This document shows, in pieces, positions 1-8,655 of a stretch of 31,470 nt of DNA. Made by a program: the position numbers and the translations under genes. Location: positions 1 to 31,470 of the forward strand of contig CAJUQO010000036.1 in NCBI GenBank assembly GCA_910588295.1. The letters run 5' to 3'. Within the stretch, counting starts at the first letter, position 1. Each line of letters opens with the position of its first letter. The notes under the pieces are model-generated. The model saw only the letters and a program-made list of their open reading frames with translations. It made no database searches and was not told where the DNA came from. The stretch is from an uncultured Lachnospiraceae bacterium. Its GTDB lineage: Bacteria; Bacillota; Clostridia; Lachnospirales; Lachnospiraceae.

Positions 1-2139
1 GAGTTTTATTTTCGTAGCAAGGTTCAGCACACCAATCGGTGTGGGAAGTTTGAGTATCTTTACTAAAAACAGGGCTGGCCTGGGCGGCAATCCACAATGC
101 CAGACGCAAAGCCTCTGTCGGCGTCCATTTGAGCTCATACCTGGAATACTGATTCTTAAATTGCTCAAAATTAATTTCAATAGCCTCCTCAGCCATATCC
201 CTTCGAGCAAATATAATGATCCCAACATTTCCAAACTGTAGATTCCTCAGTTCGTTGAGCAGATTCTGGCATAAGGCACGTATGGCATATTTCCAGCCAT
301 CCTGCCTTTGCACCTGCGAATCCATAAACAAATCCTCCAAACCATCTATCAAAAAGATTACCTTTTTATTTTTATTATGAAAGTATTCATCAATTTCTGA
401 CAAATCCCTGAATCGCTCCCCGAAAGTATGGATCACAAGATTTCTCCACACTTCCAGCCACTCTGTCAAACGTAAATCATTCTCGGAACAGCTCAATAAT
501 TTCTGATAATTTTTTTCCACCGCTTTTATGTCCAGTCCAATGTTTTCCAGCGCGCTATCTGCATATCGAAGACATTCCTGCAACAATTTATTAATATTTC
601 TCATGTTTACCGATGATATCAGCGGGACTACAACGGTTTCTGTTTCTTCCGGTTCTGCATTTTTATTGACAATTTTTATGAAATCCCCCCACGTTTTTTT
701 CATAACCATCTGTTTATAAATATACGTTTTTCCTGAACCTTTTGCGCCCAAAACCACAATCTGCGGAACGGTATCCTGGTAATCTCTTACAATCTCACGA
801 ATGGATGACGTGGACAGCATATCAGAAGACGCATTTCCTTCGGCCGTTATTTCATTCGTTGCAATTTCATTCAGTTTAGCTAATACGCGTTTGACTTCAT
901 CTGTGGCAAGCCCATTTTCCTCTTCCGCCGTGTCTTTTTCAAACAATCCCTCCACAAAGCACGACAAAACCTTCGTGACCTCTTTCCCTTTCAGCACGGA
1001 ACAGATTTCACCAAAATCCCCCAGCGAAACCAGTGAATAGTCAAATAAAATCCGGATCAGATAACTTTGGCGTATTACCTCCGTATCAGAATCCAATTCT
1101 TTCTCAAATGGTTCAGCCAGCTGATTCTCAATCTGAAAAAGCGTCTGTTCCTCCATCTCTTTCGGGATCATCGTCAGCAGAACCTTTGAGTTCTGAAGTC
1201 CACCCGGCTCCCGTTCATGGATCGCGTCAAGAATCTGCCGGGTTCCCATAATGGACTGCATGGAGGTTGAAGAAACAAAGTATTTCTGGACGCGCGCATC
1301 AAACAAAAAAGGCGCTGAAAAATCTGTAATGCCCGCGCGCAGGTCTACCAATATAAGATCTGCCTTAAGCGCCGCCCCTACCATTGAAATAAATTCTGTA
1401 ATAATGTATTTATTGTTCTGCGATGCGATAATCTTTTCAGGACTGGAGAATATATCCATCACCTGTTCTTTCTTCCTGTAGACAGGCAAAAAATATTGCT
1501 CTACTTCTAATCGTTCTGTTTCAATCACCAGATTGGATTTTTCAATTAATTTTGCAATCCGCTCTGCAAGCCCGGCATCTATATTATAAAAATGCATCAG
1601 TGACAAAACGTCCAAATAACTGACTGCCCCATTTTCCTCGCCCTTCCTCAGCATCCATGTGAGGCCGGGAGCTTCTACATCCGCATCTATCACCAGTATT
1701 TTCTTTTTATTCCCATATATTTCTGAGATTTCTCTGGCAACTGAAATCAAGGATAGCGTTCTTCCCACACCGCCTTTATAAGAATGGAATGCCACTATAG
1801 GGCTTCCCGGCAAATTTTCCTGTACTCCGCTTTCACTTCCTGAAGAAGTGCTTTTAAACAAAGGTATTTTCACAGGAACCGTTTTATCATCCTCGTCCCC
1901 CTCCTCGTAATGAATCTCCATAACGCTTTTGTCAAAATCAATGACAATGCCGTCATTTACATAGTTCTTTTCAAAAATATCCCTTAAAGCTTTTTCACTT
2001 TCTTTCCCCGCATCAGCTATATCATTGACCTTTATAATGATCTCATCATTATAAACATCCACCCTGTTCCAGCTTACCGGCCACTTATCCCTGCTTTTTT
2101 TAATTCCGTTTCCACATCGTACCATGTAAATAACCGCAT
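1..2139 (-). CDS. KGGVGR-motif ParA-like ATPase with second P-loop NTPase module (partial, 3' end missing)
   Basis: An uninterrupted minus-strand frame gives 713 codons from ATG 2139 to the left edge with no stop, so the C-terminus is outside the window. The start has a GGAGG site 6-7 bases upstream. Residues 1-105 form an N-terminal alpha/beta region of unknown role. Residues 121-128 read YKGGVGRT, a ParA/MinD-type deviant Walker A with Arg in place of the catalytic-loop Lys, followed by VIDADVEAPG (150-159) and a VDLRAG Walker B-like strand (265-270). A second classical P-loop, GAKGSGKT (465-472), and a hydrophobic strand ending in Asp, VIFLIDG (594-600), mark a separate AAA/STAND-like NTPase module. 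KGGVGR-variant ATPases are known as a family; a role in defence or signalling is inferred from the neighbouring Wadjet genes. The gene is much more AT-rich than everything to its right, suggesting transfer. It lies 11 bases behind the 64-residue gene and is probably co-translated with it. Confidence 0.85.
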
Positions 2140-2150
2140 TTGCTACCTCC

Positions 2151-2345
2151 CTACAATCTCGTATTGATCCATTCCGCAATTTTCACCAGTGTACTTTCCA
2201 CACGCTCCTCTTCTTCGGCATTTTCCGTTTCTACCCCATAGCGCCACAATTCATTAAACTTTTTTGGCGGCACTGAAGCGCCCCCGTATTTTAATCGAAT
2301 TTTTTTTAAAATATATTCATTGCGGGGATTTACCGCTTTCAACAT
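2151..2345 (-). CDS. small hypothetical protein, 64 aa, between jetC and the KGGVGR ATPase
   Basis: I do not recognise this protein. It is 64 residues, charged and probably mostly helical, with a Lys-rich N-terminus (EYILKKIRLKYGG) and an acidic middle (ETENAEEEERVE). There is no signal peptide, membrane segment or cysteine. Its TAG stop abuts the Shine-Dalgarno site of the tandem ATPase, so the two appear translationally coupled. The start is uncertain: ATG 2345 has only a weak GGAAG site about 10 bases upstream, and the frame stays open back to a TAA near 2372, 7 bases past the jetC stop. It has the AT-rich composition of the ATPase rather than that of jetC. It sits where jetD is expected, so it could be a small partner of the ATPase or a remnant of a JetD N-terminus; I favour the partner but cannot decide. 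Confidence 0.55.
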   Translation of the reverse strand: MLKAVNPRNEYILKKIRLKYGGASVPPKKFNELWRYGVETENAEEEERVESTLVKIAEWINTRL

Positions 2346-2379
2346 TTCTTTAAGCTTCCGAAGCCCTGCCCCTTATGCC

Positions 2380-5300
2380 TCACTCCCGGGCAAACTCCTC
2401 CACGTAGCTCTCCTGCCCGTCCTGCAATACCAGGAGCACTTTCGCCACCGCGGGACCGATGTACTGGATCTTGTCCGGCGGGGCGGCTATGATCGTCTGC
2501 AGGTGGGAATGGTTCATAAAGGACAGTACGCCGGCAATGCGCTCGTCATCCATGTTATTAAACGCCTCGTCCATCATCACCAGCCCGATGGCGTCCCCGC
2601 CGATGCTGTTGTGATACAGCTGTATGAAGGAAGCCGCCACCGTGATGTAGAAGGGGGTCTGGGTCTCCCCGCCGCTCTTTTCCCGGCTGACCTTGGAATA
2701 CAGCATGTAGCCGCCGTCCTCCCCGGAGATCTTGATGTCATAATCCATGTAGGTACGGTAATCCGTGTACTCCTGCAAGGCTTTCGCGCTGGTCTCGTCA
2801 TCCAGGGCCAGCTTCTCAAACAGCTCGTCGATAACTTCCCTGTGGGCGGCGTTAAAAGCGCCGCTGAACAGGGATTCCCCGCCCATCACGTTGAAATCAT
2901 CCATGATCATCTGGTAATATTTTTTCAGGGAACGGCTGGGCTCGTACAGAAATTCATACCGCTCCCGGCTGAAACGGATATTTTTCAGCGCGCGGTTCAG
3001 CTCTTTAAATTCATTCTGGGCCTGTTTGATATTCTCCTGCAGGCGGGAGAGAAACTGTTCCCGGAATTCCTCCTCGGCCGCCTGGCGGGCCCGGTACACT
3101 TTGTCCTCGTACTCCAGCAGCTGGGAATTTTTCAGCTTCTCATACTCGGCCCGGTATTCGGGGAATCCCTCCATGGATTCGGCGGCGCCAAAATCATGGG
3201 TAACCTTGTAGTCCCGCATGGCCAGAATCATCTTCTCCTCGGCCTTCTCCTTTGAGGCCCAGTTCGCTTTTCTGGCCCGTTCCAGGCTCTCCTTATATCT
3301 GGAGAGCTCCCGGCCGCCCCGCTGCTTCTCATACTCTTCCTCACAGGCGGAAAAATCCTCCCCCAGCCCGGCGGCCAGCTCCGCCAGACGGGCCGACTGA
3401 TCCGCCAGACGCTCCGTGAGCCGGACTGCCATTTCCTCCTGCTGCCGGATCTTCTCCCGGCAGCGGCCCAGTTCGCCCGCCAGGTTCTCCACCTGCCGGT
3501 CAAGCTGCCGCTTTTCTTTATCCAGCGTCTCCAGGTGAAAACGCTTTTCCATGATCGTCTGACTGGCCTCCAGCTGTTTCATGGACTCCCGGCATGTTTC
3601 CAGGGCGCTCTCATGGCCCCGCAATTCCTCCAACCCCTTTAACCGGTATTTCACATCCACATCATGAACCGTGGACAAGGGCTCCGCCAGGGATTCCAGA
3701 TCCCCCGTCTGTTTCTCCAGTTCCGCGGCCCGGCGGCTCAGCTCATCGTGACGCAGACGGCACTGGGCCAGCTGGCTTTTATATGCCTCGGCGCCTATAT
3801 AAGGGGTATCATATATCTCCGGTCTGATGGCGCTCACTACATGGTTCTGGTAGCGCATACACTGGCGGGTGATCGACACCGGATGGTTTTTCAGCTCCTG
3901 ATAACCGTCGCAGCGTTGCACCCGACCCAGTACCATGTTGGCATACCTGCGAGCCCACACATTTTTCGACGTGACCACCTCTGCCAGACTGCCTGCCGGG
4001 GCCGTATCATACTGCCCCAGCTTCCCGGTGTTGATCAGGCCCACGCCGTAAACCCGGCGCTGTCTGCGCAGCCCGTCATAGACGCTCAGGGCTATATCAA
4101 AATCCTCCGGCTCGGCCAGCAGATAGAACCGCTGGGTATTCAGATACCCCTCCACGGCGTTCTGCCATTCCGGATCCGTGATCTCCAGCAGCTCGCAGAG
4201 GATCCTCGTCTCCCCGTCCCGGCCCAATTTCACAAACTGTTCCCGGATACTCTGCTGCAATCTGATCACCGCATCGGGAAAGACCAGACGCTTCGCCTCC
4301 AGCTCCCTGATCTGCCGTTCCAGATCGGAAAGCTCCGTCCGGCGGCTGCGAAGCTCCACCCGGGCCTCGGCCAGCTGTTCCTGCACGCGCCTGTAGGTCT
4401 GTTCTTTGTAAACCGTCACATTTTCCAGACACAGGGAGACGGACACCAGGCTGTCGCATACCTCCAGATCCTTTAGAAACCCGGCGTATTCCGCCATGCA
4501 GGCATCTGCCCCCGGCATTGCCAGAAGCTTTTCGACATCCTCCAGGGCCTGCGCCGCAGCCTGTTTCAGGGCGGACACTTCCCTTTGATCCGCCTCGATC
4601 TGCTCTTTCAGGGCCGCTTCCTTACGCTCCAGTTCCCGGAAAGCCTGATAATCGCTGTCGCTTTGCAGCTCCACGGCCAGGTCGCGGATGAGCTGCTCCC
4701 TGCCGTCCCGCTCCAAGGAAACCTCATTCTTCTTACGCTCCAGCTCCTCCCCCCGGCGCGTCTCATAGCGGATATTTTCATCCGCCCTGTCCGCCTGTTC
4801 CCCAGTCAGCTCCTTGTCGGCCCTGGCAATGCCATATTCCCGGAAACGGTTCCGCCGCAGGCCGTTTTCCACCTCCCGCTCCAGCTCGCAGATACGTTCC
4901 AGCTTCCCGATCCGCTCCTTAACGCTCTGCAGCATCCGCTCCAGATCCTGGTAGCTCCTCACATTCTCTTTCAGCGTGTCAATACTGACATCCTTCTCGT
5001 CCAGCACATAGGAGTACACGAAATCCTTGATATCATGGATGGGCTTAAAAGCCAGCGCCTTGGGGATCAAAGAGAAAAATTTATCCTCCAGACGTCCGAA
5101 ACGGGCCAGCATCAGCTTCCGGGCCTCGGCGGCCGTGGTGGCAAAGGCCGTGACGTTTTTATTGGTGGAGCGAAAAGCGGAAATCCCCTTCACCCGGCTG
5201 CCGTCAAAGAAAATCCCGTCCTCCAGCGTCTGATTCTCCATCAGATACCAGGCCGCGTTGGCCTCCTTCTCCTCCGAAGCCGAATCCATGACCGCCCCCA

Positions 5301-5616
5301 CGATAAAGGGACTGCCCTTCGCCCCGTCGAAAAATTCCAGGGCAATGTGGGCAGACAATTCCCCCGTGCGCTCAAAGGGCCTGTCCTCCCGTCCTGTTTT
5401 GCAGCGGATATAGCTGTTCAGGTTCCGTTTCCCCTTTTCATGGGCCGCCATATTGAAATGGGCTTTAGAACATGTGCTCACAAACTGTATTGCGTCAAGT
5501 ATTGTGGATTTTCCCGCCCCATTTTCGCCGGAGAGCAGCACGGAGCCAGAAAAAGTGATGGTCTCATTCCGAAACCTGTGCCAGTTGACCAGACGAACCT
5601 TCTTCAAAGCTTTCAC
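2380..5616 (-). CDS. jetC: Wadjet system SMC-like ATPase JetC
   Basis: This is the SMC/MukB-like motor of a Wadjet anti-plasmid system, 1078 aa. In this family the ATPase forms a DNA-loop-extruding complex with the JetA kleisin and JetB KITE subunits. The N-terminal Walker A is GENGAGKST (residues 30-38). Long Gln/Glu/Arg-rich coiled-coil stretches flank a central globular region. The C-terminus carries an ABC signature, KSGGE (980-984), and a Walker B with catalytic Glu, MMDEAF (1014-1019, E1017), so both half-sites look intact. The start is GTG 5616, with AAAGGAGG eight bases upstream, and overlaps the end of jetB by 53 bases, which implies coupling. Base composition matches the core chromosome. 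The stop at 2380 marks the sharp change to AT-rich DNA, and no jetD follows. Confidence 0.9.
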   Translation of the reverse strand: MKALKKVRLVNWHRFRNETITFSGSVLLSGENGAGKSTILDAIQFVSTCSKAHFNMAAHEKGKRNLNSYIRCKTGREDRPFERTGELSAHIALEFFDGAKGSPFIVGAVMDSASEEKEANAAWYLMENQTLEDGIFFDGSRVKGISAFRSTNKNVTAFATTAAEARKLMLARFGRLEDKFFSLIPKALAFKPIHDIKDFVYSYVLDEKDVSIDTLKENVRSYQDLERMLQSVKERIGKLERICELEREVENGLRRNRFREYGIARADKELTGEQADRADENIRYETRRGEELERKKNEVSLERDGREQLIRDLAVELQSDSDYQAFRELERKEAALKEQIEADQREVSALKQAAAQALEDVEKLLAMPGADACMAEYAGFLKDLEVCDSLVSVSLCLENVTVYKEQTYRRVQEQLAEARVELRSRRTELSDLERQIRELEAKRLVFPDAVIRLQQSIREQFVKLGRDGETRILCELLEITDPEWQNAVEGYLNTQRFYLLAEPEDFDIALSVYDGLRRQRRVYGVGLINTGKLGQYDTAPAGSLAEVVTSKNVWARRYANMVLGRVQRCDGYQELKNHPVSITRQCMRYQNHVVSAIRPEIYDTPYIGAEAYKSQLAQCRLRHDELSRRAAELEKQTGDLESLAEPLSTVHDVDVKYRLKGLEELRGHESALETCRESMKQLEASQTIMEKRFHLETLDKEKRQLDRQVENLAGELGRCREKIRQQEEMAVRLTERLADQSARLAELAAGLGEDFSACEEEYEKQRGGRELSRYKESLERARKANWASKEKAEEKMILAMRDYKVTHDFGAAESMEGFPEYRAEYEKLKNSQLLEYEDKVYRARQAAEEEFREQFLSRLQENIKQAQNEFKELNRALKNIRFSRERYEFLYEPSRSLKKYYQMIMDDFNVMGGESLFSGAFNAAHREVIDELFEKLALDDETSAKALQEYTDYRTYMDYDIKISGEDGGYMLYSKVSREKSGGETQTPFYITVAASFIQLYHNSIGGDAIGLVMMDEAFNNMDDERIAGVLSFMNHSHLQTIIAAPPDKIQYIGPAVAKVLLVLQDGQESYVEEFARE

Positions 5617-6196
5617 TGTCCGCGCCTCCTTTCCGGTACCGGGCCAGCAGCTCGCTGGCCCGCCTGATATCCTCCACCCGTACGGCCATCAGGATAGAGT
5701 CATAGATCACGATCCTGGCCTCCTCCCGTGACAGATCCCTGTCCAGAAGCTCCACCAGATTGTAGCGCCTGAACAGCCGCAGCGCGTTGTTCATGGTGGT
5801 TCTGTCGATCTGCTTCTCCCGGATCTTTAGCGACAGATATTTCTCCTGGATATCGCCCACGTTCACCACCACATCGGTCAGCGACAACTCCCGTTTCTTC
5901 TCGTCATACAGGATCCGCAGAATCAGAAGAATCATCGAGTCGATGAGCTTCAGATGCAGATGGTTGTAATTCTCCCGGTTTACGATCTGCACCACGCCGT
6001 ACTCCTCATTGATCTCCAGCGTATAGCCCAAAACGTCCAGGTAACGCGCAAAGACCTCCTTCTGGCGCAGGACAAAATAGTAATCGCCCCTGGCCGCGCT
6101 GTTCTGTTTGCAGAGGAAGCAGACGCTCATCAGCTTATTGCACACCCTGCGAAATTCATCCCTGTCCTTCTGGGACATTCCCTCAAATAATTCCAT
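5564..6196 (-). CDS. jetB: Wadjet system protein JetB (DUF4194 family, KITE-like subunit)
   Basis: A 210-residue protein of the DUF4194 type, the usual small subunit between JetA and JetC. Family members are winged-helix KITE proteins that bind the kleisin JetA and DNA. The protein opens with an acidic helix (MELFEGMSQKDRDEF) and contains two winged-helix-like stretches, including LRRYNLVELLDRD. It has no membrane segment. ATG 6196 is preceded by GGGAGG at suitable spacing. The gene begins 17 bases after the jetA stop and its 3' end overlaps jetC by 53 bases, so jetABC is one tightly coupled unit. The assignment rests on size, order and partners as well as sequence character. Confidence 0.82.
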   Translation of the reverse strand: MELFEGMSQKDRDEFRRVCNKLMSVCFLCKQNSAARGDYYFVLRQKEVFARYLDVLGYTLEINEEYGVVQIVNRENYNHLHLKLIDSMILLILRILYDEKKRELSLTDVVVNVGDIQEKYLSLKIREKQIDRTTMNNALRLFRRYNLVELLDRDLSREEARIVIYDSILMAVRVEDIRRASELLARYRKGGADSESFEEGSSGQLAQVSE

Positions 6197-6213
6197 GGCT
6201 CCTCCCTGCTCCG

Positions 6214-7611
6214 CTATCCTTTGTCCTTTGCGATCACGGTAAAATCCCGAAAACGGAAGCCGTCCTTTTCCACGACATCCCCCGGCTCCAGCCGGTAATC
6301 CATATCCTTCCGCTGCCCGTAAAGCCGGATATAGATCATGCGGATAAACGTATCTCCCTGATCCAGCGGAAGCTCCGAGGCCAGCATCCGTTCCCGGCCA
6401 TTAAGCTGCTCTTTCACATAGGCCGCTATCTTCCCGGGGCTTAAGACCCGGGAAAGCTTTTCTTCCATCTGCCGGCGTTTCTCCTCCCGCAGACGCAGAT
6501 CCGGCACGGATATCTCCATGGGCTGGGGCACAAATTCCTTCTTCCCCTCCACCGGGGCGTACAGGGAATCAATATCCAGATACTCCCAGGAAAAAATCCG
6601 GATCAGCCGGTCTGTTTCCTCCAGTTCATAGACCGCGTCATAGTTCAGAGCCTTCTCCTGGATCCGCTCATTCATGGCTATCAGAATATCCTTTAACTGT
6701 CCCCGGATATCCTCGCTGCTGGACAACAAGAACCGGGCCCTGCCTATGGCCGCCCGCTGATAGCGGGCATTTTTCTGATTGATCTCCTCCAGGATATCAT
6801 CCATCTGCCGGAACGCGTCTATGACGCTGTGAATCATCGACAGCACTTCCTCCCCGGCCTCCTCCGGGGAAAGCTCCCAAAGCTCCGCCACCTCCGCGGC
6901 GGCCTGTTTCAGAAACCGCTCGCTGCGGCTGTTGGCCTCCAGCCGCTCCACGATCTCCGGCCGGAATTTCGACACATTATCCGAGGTCAGCAGGCGGTGA
7001 TAAGCTTTATCCACCACGTTGCTGTAATAATCGTTTAAAAGAGCGTCCAGGATCTGGGCGATGGTGCTGTGCTTCGTCAGATCGTCGATGTAGCGCTTGA
7101 TGTTGGCGTTCAGGCTTTTCAGCCCGGTAATCAGCGCATCCATATTCTCCACGATCTGCAAAAGGCCCAGTCCCGGATGGCCGTCACCCGCCCGGGCCAG
7201 GTTGTAGATCGTATAGATATAGCCCTGGTACTCTGTGCGCCGCTCCTCCGAAACCGCCAGCAGGGTGCGGATGACCTGTATGGCGTAATCCCGGAAACTG
7301 ACCCGCTGGACATAGCTGTGATCCACGTCCACATAGATCCAGCCGCAGCTCTCCAGCTTCCGCAGGATAAAATTGGCCTTATCCCGGCTGCCCATGCTCC
7401 TTTGCCCTTCCCCGTCCTCCCCGGGGATGTCCGCGGCCATGGAGGAATCAAAGTAATAGGTGAGCTCGTCCACCAGCACATCTCTCTCCACACCAAAAGA
7501 AAGCTGTTTACTGGTAACAGCAAACAGCCGGCATATACAGTCCCAATATACAAGCCTCCCCGGCGCCGCCAGGGGGCTGAAAAAATTCTCAGGGATGATG
7601 TCAAACAGCAT
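6214..7611 (-). CDS. jetA: Wadjet system protein JetA (DUF5716-type kleisin subunit)
   Basis: A 465-residue protein whose N-terminus (MLFDIIPENFFSPLAAPGR) matches the JetA family common in Clostridia. In Wadjet complexes JetA is the kleisin that bridges the two JetC heads. The sequence is soluble and helical, with no signal or membrane segment. The region around residues 40-115 looks like a winged-helix domain and the C-terminal part (about 370-465) is charged. The ATG at 7611 has an AGAGGA site, and a plausible promoter lies at 7681-7709, so this is the first gene of the jet operon. The 147-base gap separates it from the Dlt-like operon upstream. I see no frameshift or loss of a segment. Confidence 0.82.
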   Translation of the reverse strand: MLFDIIPENFFSPLAAPGRLVYWDCICRLFAVTSKQLSFGVERDVLVDELTYYFDSSMAADIPGEDGEGQRSMGSRDKANFILRKLESCGWIYVDVDHSYVQRVSFRDYAIQVIRTLLAVSEERRTEYQGYIYTIYNLARAGDGHPGLGLLQIVENMDALITGLKSLNANIKRYIDDLTKHSTIAQILDALLNDYYSNVVDKAYHRLLTSDNVSKFRPEIVERLEANSRSERFLKQAAAEVAELWELSPEEAGEEVLSMIHSVIDAFRQMDDILEEINQKNARYQRAAIGRARFLLSSSEDIRGQLKDILIAMNERIQEKALNYDAVYELEETDRLIRIFSWEYLDIDSLYAPVEGKKEFVPQPMEISVPDLRLREEKRRQMEEKLSRVLSPGKIAAYVKEQLNGRERMLASELPLDQGDTFIRMIYIRLYGQRKDMDYRLEPGDVVEKDGFRFRDFTVIAKDKG

Positions 7612-7680
7612 GGTTTCCTCTCCGCTTTCCGCTCCGGTAGTGCGGCTGCACGGTCAAAACCATGCAGGCCCTTTTCGTTA

Positions 7681-7709
7681 ATCGTAATACAGGCAGAAGA
7701 AATACGCAA
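7681..7709 (-). promoter_or_regulatory. candidate sigma-A promoter for jetABC
   Basis: On the minus strand a TTGCGT box (7709-7704) and a TACGAT box (7686-7681) are separated by exactly 17 bases, about 70 bases before the jetA start. The -35 box matches the consensus at only three of six positions and the -10 at four of six, so this is a plausible but weak promoter. No clear operator is visible. Confidence 0.4.
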
Positions 7710-7758
7710 CCCTTTTTTATTTCACACAGCGCCATGTCCACGGCAGCAGCCCAGGCGC

Positions 7759-8643
7759 TTATAAACCAAATTTCTTTTTCAGTCTTTTCCCCATATAGGT
7801 GGTGACTTTTTTCGCCCCCCTGTTATTTAAATGATCGCCGCCGTCGTAGCTGTCTTTTTTCCAGTCGATCTTCAACTTTTTCACTTTCAGATTCAGATCC
7901 CAGAACGTACAACCGTGGGCTTTGGCGTAGCGCTGGATCTCATTATGTTTCTCATACGTCCAGTTATCAGGGGATGGAACGCTGAAAAAGACAATAGGTA
8001 TCCCTTTTTCCTTACAGAGAGCAACTATTTTATCCAGATAGAATTTCTGTATGGGACGGATCTGCTCCCTCCGCCTATTTTTTACCATATACTGGCCGCC
8101 CTCATAGGGCCGGACAGCCGTCTTTTTGCGGTATCCCTTTTTGGGATTTATCCATGTATAGGAAGGTTTTGTGTAAAAATCCGAAACAGTCAAAGTCTTC
8201 CATCGGTCATGGTACTCCACTGCGGGAAAAAGTTTTCCCAGCTTGAAATCCGCCAGCTGCCAGAAATCATAAATCCATCCGCGGGGTGTAAAAATGCAGT
8301 TCGTCTCAATGACCACCGCTTTCGGCGTCTGCCTCTCCAGCGCCGTCTGCAAAAGCTCATAGGTCAAATAGATCCTCTGCCCCGACGAACCGCAGACATA
8401 AGAAGTAAAACCGTATTTTTTCTGCAGCAACACCGGTGACATGGAGCTGTAGCTCTCGCTGTCCCCGGCAAACAGAATATCAATGCTATTCTCCGGCTCT
8501 ACCATAATCGCTCTGGCCCCATGCTGATGCAGCCCGCTGCCTGGATCGTTATTTTTCGGTATCAGTACCGGCCCGGCCAGAGACAGCAGACCCACCCCAA
8601 TCAATACAAAGGCGGCAGCCTTTATGATATGTTGTCTAAACAT
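7759..8643 (-). CDS. membrane-anchored SGNH-type protein of the Dlt-like operon (DltD/AlgJ-like role)
   Basis: A 294-residue protein with an N-terminal uncleaved signal anchor (hydrophobic residues 8-28 after a basic start) and an extracellular SGNH domain. The nucleophile block is AGDSES (59-64, Ser62) and the C-terminal Asp-His block is GGDHLN (268-273, Asp270/His271). SGNH proteins paired with MBOAT transporters, such as DltD and AlgJ/AlgX, act outside the membrane in acyl transfer or hydrolysis during decoration of surface polymers. The gene starts 12 bases after the MBOAT stop behind a GGAGGGGAGG site and is the last gene of the operon. It is shorter than usual DltD proteins (about 400 residues) and lacks their familiar N-terminal pattern, so I do not call it dltD. 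An esterase acting on the same modification is the alternative. Confidence 0.8.
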   Translation of the reverse strand: MFRQHIIKAAAFVLIGVGLLSLAGPVLIPKNNDPGSGLHQHGARAIMVEPENSIDILFAGDSESYSSMSPVLLQKKYGFTSYVCGSSGQRIYLTYELLQTALERQTPKAVVIETNCIFTPRGWIYDFWQLADFKLGKLFPAVEYHDRWKTLTVSDFYTKPSYTWINPKKGYRKKTAVRPYEGGQYMVKNRRREQIRPIQKFYLDKIVALCKEKGIPIVFFSVPSPDNWTYEKHNEIQRYAKAHGCTFWDLNLKVKKLKIDWKKDSYDGGDHLNNRGAKKVTTYMGKRLKKKFGL

Positions 8644-8655
8644 GATCCTCCCCTC

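Noticed and set aside
2320..3255. Long plus-strand open frame (311 codons) opposite jetC
   Set aside because: Shadow of the GC-rich jetC frame; His/Gly/Leu-rich translation without motifs and no Shine-Dalgarno site.
7759..8643. Naming the SGNH protein dltD and the operon dltABCD
   Set aside because: Gene order, the extra decarboxylase, the short SGNH protein and the changed adenylation pocket all differ from canonical dlt.
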